Assembly: GCF_011927765.1 (NCBI RefSeq) | Contig: NZ_JAATJG010000004.1 | Location: 186,001-250,000 of the forward strand | Reading direction: 5' to 3' | Source of the DNA: Wenyingzhuangia aestuarii | GTDB lineage: Bacteria > Bacteroidota > Bacteroidia > Flavobacteriales > Flavobacteriaceae | DNA: 64,000 bases | Shown here: positions 42,523 to 51,636 of the stretch, in pieces | Position numbering within the stretch: the first letter of the stretch is position 1 | Layout of the letters: each line of letters begins with the position of its first letter | The notes under the pieces: generated by a model | The model's database searches: none | The model's input: the letters and a program-made list of their open reading frames with translations, nothing else | Told to the model about the DNA's origin: nothing | Position numbers and translations under genes: made by a program

Positions 42523-43971
42523 ATGAACAAGTATTTAGTTGTAAATCAACCTGAAAAATGGCGTTTTTTAGTTGATAATATTACAGTTATTTCTTCACAA
42601 GATTACCTTACAAATCCTACTTACTCTTTACTAAAAAAAGGGAGGATTTTTAATTTATGTAAAGACTATAGTTACCAATCTAAAGGTTACTATGTTTCTT
42701 TATTAGCCGAAGCAAGAGGACATCGTGTTTCTCCTACCGTAAAAAACTTGGTAGATTTAGACAAACTAGAATTGGTTAAAATTGTATCCGATGAGTTTGA
42801 TGAAATTATTCAACAAAGTTTAAAATCTATCAAATCTCAGAACTTTACTTTAAGTATTTATTTTGGACAAAACGTAGCTCAAAAATACAAAGAATTGAGT
42901 GCCTTGTTTTACAAACACTTTCAAATACCATTTTTAAGAATCACTTTTAATTTTGATTACAAATGGCAAGTACAAAGTATTAAAGCTATTACCGAAGCCG
43001 AAATACCAACTGCACACATAGAATTGGCTCAAGAGTTTGCTAGTCAGTATTTTTCTAAAAAAAGATACGATCAGCCCAAACAAATTAAGTACGATTTTGA
43101 TTTAGCTATTTTGGTCAACAAAAACGATCCTGCTCCTCCTAGCAATGCCAAAGCCATCAAAAAGTTTATAGAAATTGCAGAAAAGCTAAAGATTTATGCA
43201 GAAATTATAGAACCTAAAGATTTGTCTAGATTAACTTCTTTTGATGCTTTATTTATTAGACAAAGTACAGAAGTAAATAATGAGGCTTATACTTTTGCCC
43301 GCAAAGCACAGCAACAAGATATTGCTATTGTAGATTATCCTGATGCTATTTTAAAATGTTGTAATAAAGTGTACATGGCAGAAGCTTTACAAAATGCAAA
43401 CATCAACACTCCTAAAACCAAAATTATTCACGTAAATAATCAGGAAGAAGTGTTGCAAGAAATTGGTTTGCCTTGTGTGTTAAAAACACCAGATTCTACT
43501 TTTTCTTTTGGAGTTAAAAAAGCCAAAACAGAAGAAGAGTACAAGGAACTTACAAGCAGTATGCTCAAAGAGTCTGATTTAATTATTGCACAAGAATTCT
43601 GCCCATCTAGTTACGATTGGAGAATTGGTGTTATAGACGGAAAAGTATTTTATGCATGTAAATATTTTATGGCCAAAGATCACTGGCAAATTTACAACTG
43701 GAATGCCAAAAAGAAAAAAGAACAAGATGGAGCATCGGATTGTTTTCCTATAGAAAAAGTTCCTAAAAAAGTAATCAACATTGCCTTAAAGTCTGCTAAA
43801 ATTATGGGCTTAGGATTGTATGGTATTGATATTAAAATTGTGAACAATCAACCTATGGTGATTGAAATTAACGACAACCCAAACATTGATGTAGGTGTGG
43901 AAGATGAATACTATGGAGATTTAATTTACACCACAATATTAGAAGCATTTAAAACTAGAGTTTTATCTTAA
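42523..43971 (+). CDS. RLAN-domain ATP-grasp ligase (RimK-like)
   Basis: 482 residues, cytosolic. The N-terminal part (about 1-190) matches the RLAN domain found ahead of some RimK-like ATP-grasp enzymes, with the YSLLKKGRIFNLCKDYSYQSKGYYVSLLAEARGHRVSP stretch. The C-terminal ATP-grasp (about 280-480) has VLKTPDSTFSFGVKKA (ATP-binding lysine and glycine loop), IAQEFCPSSYDWRIGVIDG (the hinge and the arginine), and the magnesium site VIEINDNPNID. Such enzymes join a carboxylate to an amine through an acyl-phosphate; RimK relatives add glutamate. The acceptor is unknown. It heads an operon with a GCS2-like ligase and a formylglutamate-amidohydrolase-like enzyme (gaps of 1 and 3 bases), so the three probably make or modify one product. 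Confidence 0.9.
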   Translation: MNKYLVVNQPEKWRFLVDNITVISSQDYLTNPTYSLLKKGRIFNLCKDYSYQSKGYYVSLLAEARGHRVSPTVKNLVDLDKLELVKIVSDEFDEIIQQSLKSIKSQNFTLSIYFGQNVAQKYKELSALFYKHFQIPFLRITFNFDYKWQVQSIKAITEAEIPTAHIELAQEFASQYFSKKRYDQPKQIKYDFDLAILVNKNDPAPPSNAKAIKKFIEIAEKLKIYAEIIEPKDLSRLTSFDALFIRQSTEVNNEAYTFARKAQQQDIAIVDYPDAILKCCNKVYMAEALQNANINTPKTKIIHVNNQEEVLQEIGLPCVLKTPDSTFSFGVKKAKTEEEYKELTSSMLKESDLIIAQEFCPSSYDWRIGVIDGKVFYACKYFMAKDHWQIYNWNAKKKKEQDGASDCFPIEKVPKKVINIALKSAKIMGLGLYGIDIKIVNNQPMVIEINDNPNIDVGVEDEYYGDLIYTTILEAFKTRVLS

Positions 43972-43972
43972 G

Positions 43973-45199
43973 ATGAAAACAAAATATAAATTATTTGAAG
44001 TTTACGGAATTGAACTTGAATACATGTTAGTTCACAATTCCACTTTTAAAGTACAACCAAAAGTAGCCAATTTATTAACGGCTAAAAACGGAACTTTAAT
44101 TGATGATATAGACAACGGAACCATTGGTTGGAGTAATGAGTTGGTTGCCCACGTGGTAGAAATTAAAACACAAAACCCTGTGAATAACTTAACAGGGTTA
44201 GATGTTCATTTTCATCAAAACATTATTGAGATTAACAACTTGCTAGCACAAACTAACAGCAAATTATTAGGAACTGCATGTCATCCGTTAATGAATCCTT
44301 TTACCGAAACCAAACTTTGGGAACACGGTTCTAACGAAATTTACGAACTATACAATACTATTTTTGATTGCAAAGGACATGGATGGAGCAACCTACAAAG
44401 CATGCACATTAACCTTCCTTTTGCAAACAATGAGGAGTTTGAAAAACTGCATGCAGCTATTCGTATTTTGTTGCCTATATTACCTGGTTTATGTGCTAGC
44501 TCTCCAATACTAGATGGAAAACTTACAGGATACAAAGACAGCCGTTTGGAAAGTTATAAATACAATCAAAAAGAAATTCCTATAATAGCGGGTAGCGTAA
44601 TTCCAGAACAGGTTTTTAGTAGGAATGATTATGAGACTATTATTTTTGAACCTATCAAAAAAGCCATAGAACCTTTTGACAAAGAAAAGGTCTTAGATCA
44701 TTATTTTGTAAACTCTAGAGGTGCCATTGCTAGATTTGATAGAAATGCCATCGAAATTAGAGTTATGGATATTCAAGAATGTCCAAAAGCAGATATTTCT
44801 ATTGCTATTTTAGTAACCGAAGTTTTAAAAACGTTGGTCTATCATCCTTTTACGTCTTTAACTTCCCAAAAAAACTGGAACGAAACAGCATTAGCAGTTA
44901 TTTTAAACAACACCATCAAACAAGGAGAAAACTACAGGGTTACCAATGTAGATTATGCTAAAGAATTAGGAGTTCTAACTACAGAAAATGTGCAAACAAT
45001 TTGGAAACATTTGTACCAAACCGTAGTAGCAAACATTCCTGAAACGTACAAACTTACAATTGAATTTATTTTAGAAAAAGGAACGCTATCTACACGTATA
45101 GAAAAAGCTTTAGAAAATAATTTTTCAGAAAAAAATATTCAGAAAGTGTACACAAAACTAGCAGACTGTTTGCAACAAAACATTTTATTCGACACTTAA
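43973..45199 (+). CDS. Glutamate-cysteine ligase-like carboxylate-amine ligase (GCS2 family)
   Basis: 408 residues of the GCS2/YbdK superfamily, ATP-dependent carboxylate-amine ligases of the glutamine-synthetase fold. The first conserved strand reads YGIELEYMLV (metal-binding glutamates), followed by GWSNELVAHVVEIKTQNP (second glutamate), GWSNLQSMHINLPF with the nucleotide/metal histidine (the MHINL segment) and the late arginine region RFDRNAIEIRVMDIQECP. The family ligates glutamate to cysteine or other amino acids. A glutathione synthetase (GshB) is not seen; the substrate is unknown. It starts 1 base after the ATP-grasp gene and ends 3 bases before the amidohydrolase gene. Confidence 0.88.
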   Translation: MKTKYKLFEVYGIELEYMLVHNSTFKVQPKVANLLTAKNGTLIDDIDNGTIGWSNELVAHVVEIKTQNPVNNLTGLDVHFHQNIIEINNLLAQTNSKLLGTACHPLMNPFTETKLWEHGSNEIYELYNTIFDCKGHGWSNLQSMHINLPFANNEEFEKLHAAIRILLPILPGLCASSPILDGKLTGYKDSRLESYKYNQKEIPIIAGSVIPEQVFSRNDYETIIFEPIKKAIEPFDKEKVLDHYFVNSRGAIARFDRNAIEIRVMDIQECPKADISIAILVTEVLKTLVYHPFTSLTSQKNWNETALAVILNNTIKQGENYRVTNVDYAKELGVLTTENVQTIWKHLYQTVVANIPETYKLTIEFILEKGTLSTRIEKALENNFSEKNIQKVYTKLADCLQQNILFDT

Positions 45200-45202
45200 A
45201 AC

Positions 45203-45922
45203 ATGAAGCTACTTTTAACTTGCGAACACGGAGGAAACAACATTCCTTTAGCCTACGATGCTCTTTTTCAGGGTCAAGAATTAGTTTTACACACCCATAG
45301 AGGATATGACAAAGGTGCCTTAGATTTATTTAAATACCTAAGGCCTTTAGCCGTATTTCATAAAAGTAATGAAGTTAGTAGATTGTTGATTGAATTGAAT
45401 AGATCTTTACATCATTCTATGTTGTTTTCTGAGTTTACAAAAACCTTAAATAAAAAGGAAAAACAACTTTTAATTCAGCAATATTACCATATTTATAGAA
45501 GTAAAATTACCCAACAAATAGAAAGTCTGTTGCACAGTCATCAATGTATCTTTCATTTATCGGTACATAGTTTTACTCCTGTTCTTAATGGTGTTACTAG
45601 AAAGTGTGATATTGGTTTGTTATACGATCCTTCATCACCTAATGAGAAAAAAATTGCCTACTTATTAAAAGCGGAATTAAAAAAAAGAGCTCCTGAATTA
45701 AATATTCGGTTTAATTATCCATACAAAGGTGTAAGTGATGGATTTACCAAAACACTTAGAAAACAATTCCCTAAAAACTATGTAGGTATAGAGATTGAAG
45801 TGAACCAAAAATTTTCGTTTCAAAACAAAATAAATGAAGATTTAAAAAAGGTAATTTACAAATCCCTCAAGCTAATTATAGAACAGCAAACAAATATTGA
45901 AAACAATAAATATCGGTTTTAA
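45203..45922 (+). CDS. N-formylglutamate amidohydrolase-like enzyme
   Basis: 239 residues with the metal-dependent FGase motifs: TCEHGGNNIP (metal-binding His), HRGYDKGA (aspartate), LIELNRSLHH, FHLSVHSFTPV (histidine), and GIEIEVNQKF at the C-terminus. Family members cleave N-formylglutamate or related N-acyl amides to free glutamate. Here it is the third gene of the ligase operon, so it may release a product, remove a blocking group or edit a wrong adduct rather than take part in histidine degradation; no hut genes are near. A terminator follows at once. Confidence 0.86.
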   Translation: MKLLLTCEHGGNNIPLAYDALFQGQELVLHTHRGYDKGALDLFKYLRPLAVFHKSNEVSRLLIELNRSLHHSMLFSEFTKTLNKKEKQLLIQQYYHIYRSKITQQIESLLHSHQCIFHLSVHSFTPVLNGVTRKCDIGLLYDPSSPNEKKIAYLLKAELKKRAPELNIRFNYPYKGVSDGFTKTLRKQFPKNYVGIEIEVNQKFSFQNKINEDLKKVIYKSLKLIIEQQTNIENNKYRF

Positions 45923-45927
45923 CACAT

Positions 45928-45958
45928 AAGATGAAATCTAAAAAGTTTCATCTTTTTT
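45928..45958 (+). terminator. Terminator ending the amidoligase operon
   Basis: Stem AAGATGAAA / TTTCATCTT with a 9-nt loop and T-run, starting 6 bases after the stop codon. It defines the 3' end of the operon 42523-45922. Confidence 0.85.
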
Positions 45959-45999
45959 AGTTTCACAAGAATCGGATTTTAGATATTAAAAAGGAAACC

Positions 46000-46007
46000 T
46001 ACCTTTG
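46000..46007 (+). promoter_or_regulatory. -7 element of the ada/ogt-alkB operon
   Basis: TACCTTTG matches TAnnTTTG. The start codon at 46024 is 16 bases later, giving a very short leader. Confidence 0.5.
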
Positions 46008-46023
46008 TAGTACATTGCTCAAT

Positions 46024-46875
46024 ATGGAACAAACACACTATACAACTATTGCCAAGGCTATTGCTTTTTTACAAAAAAATGCAACACAGCAACCTCAGCT
46101 AGAAGATTTGGCTAAAGCAATGCATGTAAGTCCATTCCATTTGCAAAAAATATTTACAGAGTGGGCTGGCGTTAGTCCTAAAAAGTTTTTACAATACATT
46201 AGTATACAACACGCAAAAGAGTTGTTAAACAAACCCGAATACAATTTATTTAACACTACTCACCAACTTGGTTTATCTAGCACTAGTAGATTACATGATT
46301 TGTTTGTGAATATTGAAGGAATGACTCCTGGTGAGTATAAAAACAACGGACAAACTTTAACTATTTACTACTACCACTACCCTAGTCTTTTTGGAACGGT
46401 GCTTATTGCCAATACCCATAAAGGTATTTGTCATATTTCTTTTGTTGATGATTCTTTTGTTGATGATATAGAAACTGAAATCATCCATTTAAAAAATAGG
46501 TTAAGTAATGCTACTTATATACATCAAGAACATCCCTTACAAATTAAAGCTTTAACCACCTTTAACACTTTAGAAAAACAAGATCAACCTTTACCCTTAC
46601 ATATTAAAGGAACTCCTTTTCAATTAAAAGTATGGGAAGCTTTATTAACTATTCCTACAGGAAAATTAAGTACTTACGGAGCTATTGCCAATAACATAGA
46701 ACAACCCAAAGCATCAAGAGCTGTAGGAACTGCTATTGGTAACAATCCCATTGCTTTTTTAATCCCTTGCCATAGGGTAATTAGAGCTACAGGAATTATT
46801 GGAAACTATATGTGGGGAACCGTTCGTAAAAAAGCCATTATTGGGTGGGAATCTGCAAAAACAGATACTGAATAA
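46024..46875 (+). CDS. AraC-type HTH fused to O6-alkylguanine-DNA methyltransferase
   Basis: 283 residues. An AraC helix-turn-helix pair (about 1-105; LEDLAKAMHVSPFHLQKIFTEWAGVSPKKFLQYI) joins a methyltransferase domain (about 110-280; FQLKVWEALLTIPTGKLSTYGAIA and the alkyl-acceptor cysteine in IPCHRVIRATGIIGNY). Unlike E. coli Ada it has no N-terminal methylphosphotriester domain (no C-x3-C zinc motif), so its regulatory signal must be different or absent. It repairs O6-methylguanine and probably activates its own operon. The next gene, alkB, starts inside its stop codon (TAATG). Confidence 0.9.
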   Translation: MEQTHYTTIAKAIAFLQKNATQQPQLEDLAKAMHVSPFHLQKIFTEWAGVSPKKFLQYISIQHAKELLNKPEYNLFNTTHQLGLSSTSRLHDLFVNIEGMTPGEYKNNGQTLTIYYYHYPSLFGTVLIANTHKGICHISFVDDSFVDDIETEIIHLKNRLSNATYIHQEHPLQIKALTTFNTLEKQDQPLPLHIKGTPFQLKVWEALLTIPTGKLSTYGAIANNIEQPKASRAVGTAIGNNPIAFLIPCHRVIRATGIIGNYMWGTVRKKAIIGWESAKTDTE

Positions 46876-47489
46876 TGGATTTATTTAACAACACCCCAAC
46901 CAACCTATTACCTTTTGATGGTGAAGTTTATTACTATCCAAACGTGATAAGCTTAGCTAACGCTCAAAAATACTATCAATTGTTGGTTAGCACTATAGAT
47001 TGGAAAAACGATGAAGCCAACCTATTTGGAAAACGCATTGTTACCCAACGAAAAGTAGCATTGTATGGCGATTCTAATTTTTTATACGGATATTCTAATT
47101 CCATAAAACAAGCTTTACCTTGGACTACAGAACTCATCAATCTAAAAAAAATTGCCGAAGAAAAATGTAATATTACTTTTAATGCTTGTTTGTTAAACCT
47201 ATACCATAACGGTAACGTAGCTATGGGATGGCATTCTGATGATGAAAAAGCTTTAGGCAACCAACCCGTAATAGCTTCTATTAGTTTTGGAGCGGATAGA
47301 AAATTTTCTTTTAAACACAAAACTACCAAACAAACCGTTTCTATAGTTTTAGAAAAAGGAAGTTTGTTAATTATGAAAGGAGATACGCAAACAAATTGGC
47401 TACACAAACTACCTCCTACTACTTTAGTTAAATCTCCTAGAATTAATTTAACCTTTAGAAACATAAACCACTCGTTAACAAATAATTGA
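46875..47489 (+). CDS. alkB: AlkB-type 2-oxoglutarate/Fe(II) DNA repair dioxygenase
   Basis: 204 residues. The jelly-roll iron site is complete: GWHSDDEKALG (H and D), WLHKLPPT (second H), and SPRINLTFRNI with the 2-oxoglutarate arginines (R of PRINLTFR). NACLLNLYHNGNVAMGWHSDDE is the conserved substrate-loop region. It removes methyl groups from 1-methyladenine and 3-methylcytosine in DNA or RNA. Translational overlap with the alkyltransferase gene shows a shared adaptive-response operon. Confidence 0.93.
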   Translation: MDLFNNTPTNLLPFDGEVYYYPNVISLANAQKYYQLLVSTIDWKNDEANLFGKRIVTQRKVALYGDSNFLYGYSNSIKQALPWTTELINLKKIAEEKCNITFNACLLNLYHNGNVAMGWHSDDEKALGNQPVIASISFGADRKFSFKHKTTKQTVSIVLEKGSLLIMKGDTQTNWLHKLPPTTLVKSPRINLTFRNINHSLTNN

Positions 47490-47537
47490 TACTCTATCAC
47501 AAACCATATTTTTCTTTCTAAAAAACATATGAGTCAA

Positions 47538-47565
47538 TTGTTAATATTAAATATGTATATTATTG
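47538..47565 (+). promoter_or_regulatory. Promoter of the 99-aa secreted protein gene
   Basis: TTG (47538-47540), 17 bases, TATTATTG (47558-47565; one base from the TAnnTTTG consensus), 24 bases before the ATG. Confidence 0.5.
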
Positions 47566-47589
47566 CTTCTAAATTAAAAACATATACAA

Positions 47590-47889
47590 ATGAAAAAACT
47601 AGTATTTATTTTTGCATTATTCTTAGCGCTAGCAGTTAATGCACAAGAAAAAAAATCTTACAAAGGAGCTTTAGAACATGCGGGATTAACTCCAATTGAG
47701 ATGACCAAAGCTATGGAAATTCAAAAAGAAAAAGTTGCGGCTTTTAAAGAATTAAAATCAAGTGATTTAGATGCCGAAGCTCAAAAAGCTAAAAAGAAAG
47801 AAATTAATAAAGCTGCCAATAAAAAATTAAGAACTCTTATTGGACCAGAAAAAACAAAAGCAATTCAACAATACTGGAAAAAGAAATAA
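47590..47889 (+). CDS. Small secreted lysine-rich helical protein
   Basis: 99 residues with a signal peptide (MKKLVFIFALFLALAVNAQ, cleaved after NAQ). The mature 80 residues are predicted helical, strongly basic (KEKVAAFKELK; EAQKAKKKEINKAANKK) and end in QQYWKKK, giving a periplasmic or surface-exposed coil. The alternating lysine/alanine pattern recalls small Spy/CpxP-like periplasmic proteins, but no LTxxQ motif is visible, so no family is assigned. It has its own promoter and terminator, which supports a real single gene. Confidence 0.72.
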   Translation: MKKLVFIFALFLALAVNAQEKKSYKGALEHAGLTPIEMTKAMEIQKEKVAAFKELKSSDLDAEAQKAKKKEINKAANKKLRTLIGPEKTKAIQQYWKKK

Positions 47890-47909
47890 GCAATACTATT
47901 GCTAACCTT

Positions 47910-47947
47910 AAAAGGAGAAACCTATTTGGTTTCTCCTTTTTTTATTT
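47910..47947 (+). terminator. Terminator after the 99-aa secreted protein gene
   Basis: Stem AAAAGGAGAAACC / GGTTTCTCCTTTT with a TATTT loop and T-run. Confidence 0.92.
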
Positions 47948-48039
47948 CTTATTTAAAATTTATATTCTTAAGCAGAATAACCCTGTCATTCTTAAAATCC
48001 TAGCAAAAAATAGTAACTTCGTGTTTTTCTAAAAAACAC

Positions 48040-50859
48040 ATGGCAACCAACGAATTTATAGAAGTATTAGGAGCTAGAGCCCACAATCTTAAGAATATTG
48101 ATGTTAAAATTCCACGAGACAAACTTGTAGTAATTACAGGTTTAAGTGGTAGTGGAAAATCATCTTTAGCTTTTGACACTATTTATGCAGAAGGACAAAG
48201 ACGTTATATTGAAACGTTTTCTGCCTATGCTCGTCAGTTTTTAGGAGGTTTAGAAAGACCAGATGTTGATAAAATTGATGGACTATCTCCCGTAATTGCC
48301 ATAGAACAAAAAACCACCAATAAAAGTCCACGCTCTACGGTAGGAACCATTACCGAAATTTACGACTTTTTACGTTTGTTATATGCCCGTGTTGCCGATG
48401 CGTATTCTTACAACACCAACGAAAAAATGGTAAGTTATTCTGATGAGCAAATCAAAGAATTAATTTTACAAGATTTTGATGGTGAAAAAACATTGGTATT
48501 AGCTCCAGTAGTAAAATCCAGAAAAGGACATTACCGTGAATTGTTTGAGCAAATTGCCAAACAAGGCTTTACCAAAGTACGTGTAGATGGTGTTATTATA
48601 GAGATTACCAAAGGCATGAAGGTAGACCGATACAAAACTCACGATATTGAAATTGTGATTGACAGATTGGTGATTAATGCTGAACAAGAAAAACGTTTAG
48701 AAGAAACCATAAAAACAGCCATGTATGCAGGAGAAGGTGTATTAATGGTAATGAAGTTTAACGAGAACAAACCTCGTTATTTTAGTAGAGCTTTAATGTG
48801 TCCTAGTTCAGGAATTTCTTATCCTTTGCCAGAACCCAACTCATTTTCGTTTAACTCTCCCAAAGGAGCTTGTCCTAAATGTAACGGAATTGGTCATGTA
48901 GCAGAAATTGAACTTAAAAAAGTAATTCCAGATAATTCTGTTTCCATTAGAGATGGTGGAATTATTCCTTTAGGACCACAAAAAAATACTTGGATTTTTA
49001 AACAATTACAAAGCATTGCAGGTGCTTTTCAGTTTAGTTTAGATGATCCTATTTCTAAAATTCCCGAAGAAGCTTTACAAGTAATTCTTAATGGTGGTAA
49101 AGAAACCATCAACGTAAATGCAAAAGCTGCGGGAGTTACCAAAACCTATCAAATAGATTTTGAAGGAATTGTTTCTTTTATAGAAAATCAACATCAAAAC
49201 ACAGATTCTAAAAGTATTCAACGTTGGGCAAAAGATTTTATGAACGATGTTGTTTGTAGTGATTGTCACGGAAGTCGTTTGCGTAAAGAATCTTTATATT
49301 TTAAAATTGACGGATACGATTTAGGAAACATTACTGCTATGGATATTAGCGAATTGGCTGCTTGGTTTGCTACCATAGATGATAAATTAAGTAGCAAACA
49401 AAAAGCAATCGGTTCAGAAATTACCAAAGAAATAAAAACTAGAATTCAGTTTTTATTAGATGTTGGTTTGGATTATTTAAGTTTAAACAGAACCTCTAAA
49501 TCTTTATCTGGTGGAGAAGCACAACGTATTCGTTTGGCTACACAAATTGGATCTCAGTTAGTAGGTGTTTTATATATTTTAGACGAACCTAGTATTGGTT
49601 TACATCAGCGTGATAACGAGAAATTAATATATTCTTTAGAACAATTAAGAGATGTAGGAAACTCTGTTTTGGTAGTAGAACACGACAAAGACATTATGGA
49701 ACGTGCCGATCATGTTATAGACATTGGTCCGGGTGCAGGAGTGCATGGTGGACAAATTGTAAGTGAAGGTTCTTATCAATTATTCTCTAAAGTAGAAACC
49801 TTAACTGCCGATTATTTAACTGGAAGAAAAGAAATTTCAGTTCCTAAAAAGCGTAGAGAAGGAAACGGAAAAGAATTGGTTTTAAAAGGAGCTACGGGTA
49901 ACAATTTAAAAAACGTAACCGCTCATTTTCCTTTAGGTAAACTAGTTTGTGTAACCGGAGTTTCGGGTAGTGGAAAATCTACATTGGTAAACGGAACCTT
50001 GTACCCTATTCTAAACGCACATATATATAATGGAGTAAAAAAACCTCAACCTTATAAAAGCATAGAAGGTTTAGAGCATGTTGATAAAATTATCGATATA
50101 GATCAATCTCCTATTGGACGTACTCCCCGTTCTAACCCAGCAACCTACACCAAAACTTTTGATGAAATTAGAAGTTTATTTGCCAAAACAACCGAAGCTA
50201 TGATTCGTGGTTACAAACCAGGTCGTTTTTCTTTTAATGTAAAAGGAGGTAGATGTGAAACTTGTGAAGGTGGTGGAATGCGAGTGATAGAAATGAACTT
50301 TTTACCCGATGTTCATGTAGAATGTGAAACCTGTCAAGGAAAACGTTTTAATAGAGAAACTTTAGAAATTCGTTATAAAGGAAAATCTATATCTGATGTT
50401 TTAGAAATGACCATCGATCAGGCAGTTGACTTTTTTGATCAGATTCCTAAAATTCACAGAAAAATTAAAACCATCAAAGAAGTTGGTTTAGGTTACATCA
50501 CTTTAGGGCAACAATCAACTACATTATCTGGTGGAGAAGCGCAAAGAATTAAACTAGCGGCCGAACTATCTAAAAGAGACACCGGAAACACTTTTTATAT
50601 TTTAGACGAACCTACTACAGGATTGCATTTTGAAGATATTAGAGTTTTAATGAATGTAATTCAGAAATTGGTAGACAAAGGAAACTCTGTATTAGTAATT
50701 GAACACAATATGGATGTAATTAAATTGGCCGATCATATTATAGATATAGGACCCGAAGGTGGAAAAGGTGGAGGAACAATTGTTTGCCAAGGAACTCCAG
50801 AACAAGTAGCTAAAAACAAAAAAAGTTATACCGCTCAATTCTTAAAAAAAGAACTTTAA
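48040..50859 (+). CDS. uvrA: Excinuclease ABC subunit UvrA
   Basis: 939 residues, the damage-recognising subunit of nucleotide excision repair. Two ABC modules: Walker [10 protein letters not shown] (near residue 33) and GVSGSGKST (near 645), two signatures [10 protein letters not shown] and [10 protein letters not shown], two Walker [16 protein letters not shown] and [15 protein letters not shown]. Zinc modules appear as CPKCNGIGH with CSDCHGSR, and CETCEGGG with CETCQGKR. The UvrB-binding and insertion domains (about 120-250, 290-400) are in place. Length is normal. It is next to alkylation repair genes but separated by a terminator and its own promoter region. Confidence 0.98.
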   Translation: MATNEFIEVLGARAHNLKNIDVKIPRDKLVVITGLSGSGKSSLAFDTIYAEGQRRYIETFSAYARQFLGGLERPDVDKIDGLSPVIAIEQKTTNKSPRSTVGTITEIYDFLRLLYARVADAYSYNTNEKMVSYSDEQIKELILQDFDGEKTLVLAPVVKSRKGHYRELFEQIAKQGFTKVRVDGVIIEITKGMKVDRYKTHDIEIVIDRLVINAEQEKRLEETIKTAMYAGEGVLMVMKFNENKPRYFSRALMCPSSGISYPLPEPNSFSFNSPKGACPKCNGIGHVAEIELKKVIPDNSVSIRDGGIIPLGPQKNTWIFKQLQSIAGAFQFSLDDPISKIPEEALQVILNGGKETINVNAKAAGVTKTYQIDFEGIVSFIENQHQNTDSKSIQRWAKDFMNDVVCSDCHGSRLRKESLYFKIDGYDLGNITAMDISELAAWFATIDDKLSSKQKAIGSEITKEIKTRIQFLLDVGLDYLSLNRTSKSLSGGEAQRIRLATQIGSQLVGVLYILDEPSIGLHQRDNEKLIYSLEQLRDVGNSVLVVEHDKDIMERADHVIDIGPGAGVHGGQIVSEGSYQLFSKVETLTADYLTGRKEISVPKKRREGNGKELVLKGATGNNLKNVTAHFPLGKLVCVTGVSGSGKSTLVNGTLYPILNAHIYNGVKKPQPYKSIEGLEHVDKIIDIDQSPIGRTPRSNPATYTKTFDEIRSLFAKTTEAMIRGYKPGRFSFNVKGGRCETCEGGGMRVIEMNFLPDVHVECETCQGKRFNRETLEIRYKGKSISDVLEMTIDQAVDFFDQIPKIHRKIKTIKEVGLGYITLGQQSTTLSGGEAQRIKLAAELSKRDTGNTFYILDEPTTGLHFEDIRVLMNVIQKLVDKGNSVLVIEHNMDVIKLADHIIDIGPEGGKGGGTIVCQGTPEQVAKNKKSYTAQFLKKEL

Positions 50860-50866
50860 CTGTTAT

Positions 50867-50874
50867 TATTTTTG
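50867..50874 (+). promoter_or_regulatory. -7 element of the LOG-family gene
   Basis: TATTTTTG, 37 bases before the ATG at 50912. No TTG at the usual spacing. Confidence 0.4.
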
Positions 50875-50911
50875 TATCTTAACTTAGGTTAGTGTACTAA
50901 AACAATATTAT

Positions 50912-51634
50912 ATGACAGAGAAAGAACGAATAGAAGAAGAAAAAATATACAGTAAGTTTGATCAGAAAAACTGGAACGAAATAAAAAGTAACGATTCTTG
51001 GGCAGTATTTAAAATTATGTCTGAAATGGTAAATGGTTTTGAAACCATGGCCAAAATAGGACCTTGTGTAAGTATTTTTGGATCTGCTAGAACCAAAAAC
51101 AACGACTCCAATTATATTCTTGCCGAAGAAATTGCTTACAAATTAACACAAAACGGTTTTGGAGTTATTACAGGTGGTGGTCCCGGAATTATGGAAGCGG
51201 GTAACAAAGGAGCTCATAGAGGAAAAGGAGCATCGGTAGGATTAAACATAGATTTACCTTTTGAACAAAACAACAATCCTTGGATAGATAGAGACAAATG
51301 TGTAGATTTTGACTACTTTTTTGTACGCAAAGTAATGTTTGTAAAATATTCTCAAGGTTTTGTGGTAATGCCAGGTGGTTTTGGTACTTTGGATGAACTC
51401 TTTGAAGCCATTACTTTAATTCAAACCAAAAAAATTGGTCGTTTTCCAATTGTATTGGTAGGTAAACATTATTGGAGTGGTTTGTTAGATTGGATTAAAG
51501 AAAGATTGATAGAAGAATACAAAACTGTAAGTCCTGAGGATTTAAATTTATTTAGATTGGTAGACACCGCAGATGAAGCTATTGAACATTTAAACAACTT
51601 TTACAACAAGTATAAATTAAAACCCAACTTCTAG
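50912..51634 (+). CDS. LOG-family protein (TIGR00730), probable nucleotide 5'-monophosphate phosphoribohydrolase
   Basis: 240 residues with a Rossmann-like fold: VSIFGSAR, GVITGGGPGIMEAGNKGA (the family's GGGxxGxM phosphoribose-binding motif) and MPGGFGTLDELFEAITLIQ (PGGxGTxxE, catalytic glutamate). Once called lysine decarboxylases, such proteins hydrolyse AMP or cytokinin ribotides to the base and ribose 5-phosphate. It is longer than the bacterial YvdD type by an N-terminal helical extension (about 1-45). The next gene begins 2 bases after the stop, so they are probably co-transcribed. Confidence 0.9.
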   Translation: MTEKERIEEEKIYSKFDQKNWNEIKSNDSWAVFKIMSEMVNGFETMAKIGPCVSIFGSARTKNNDSNYILAEEIAYKLTQNGFGVITGGGPGIMEAGNKGAHRGKGASVGLNIDLPFEQNNNPWIDRDKCVDFDYFFVRKVMFVKYSQGFVVMPGGFGTLDELFEAITLIQTKKIGRFPIVLVGKHYWSGLLDWIKERLIEEYKTVSPEDLNLFRLVDTADEAIEHLNNFYNKYKLKPNF

Positions 51635-51636
51635 CA

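Noticed and set aside
41552-47500. Several minus-strand frames of 60-170 codons opposite the kinase, amidoligase and alkB genes
   Set aside because: They lie fully inside well-supported genes on the other strand, lack family motifs and have the serine/leucine/phenylalanine-rich composition of antisense reading of AT-rich genes.
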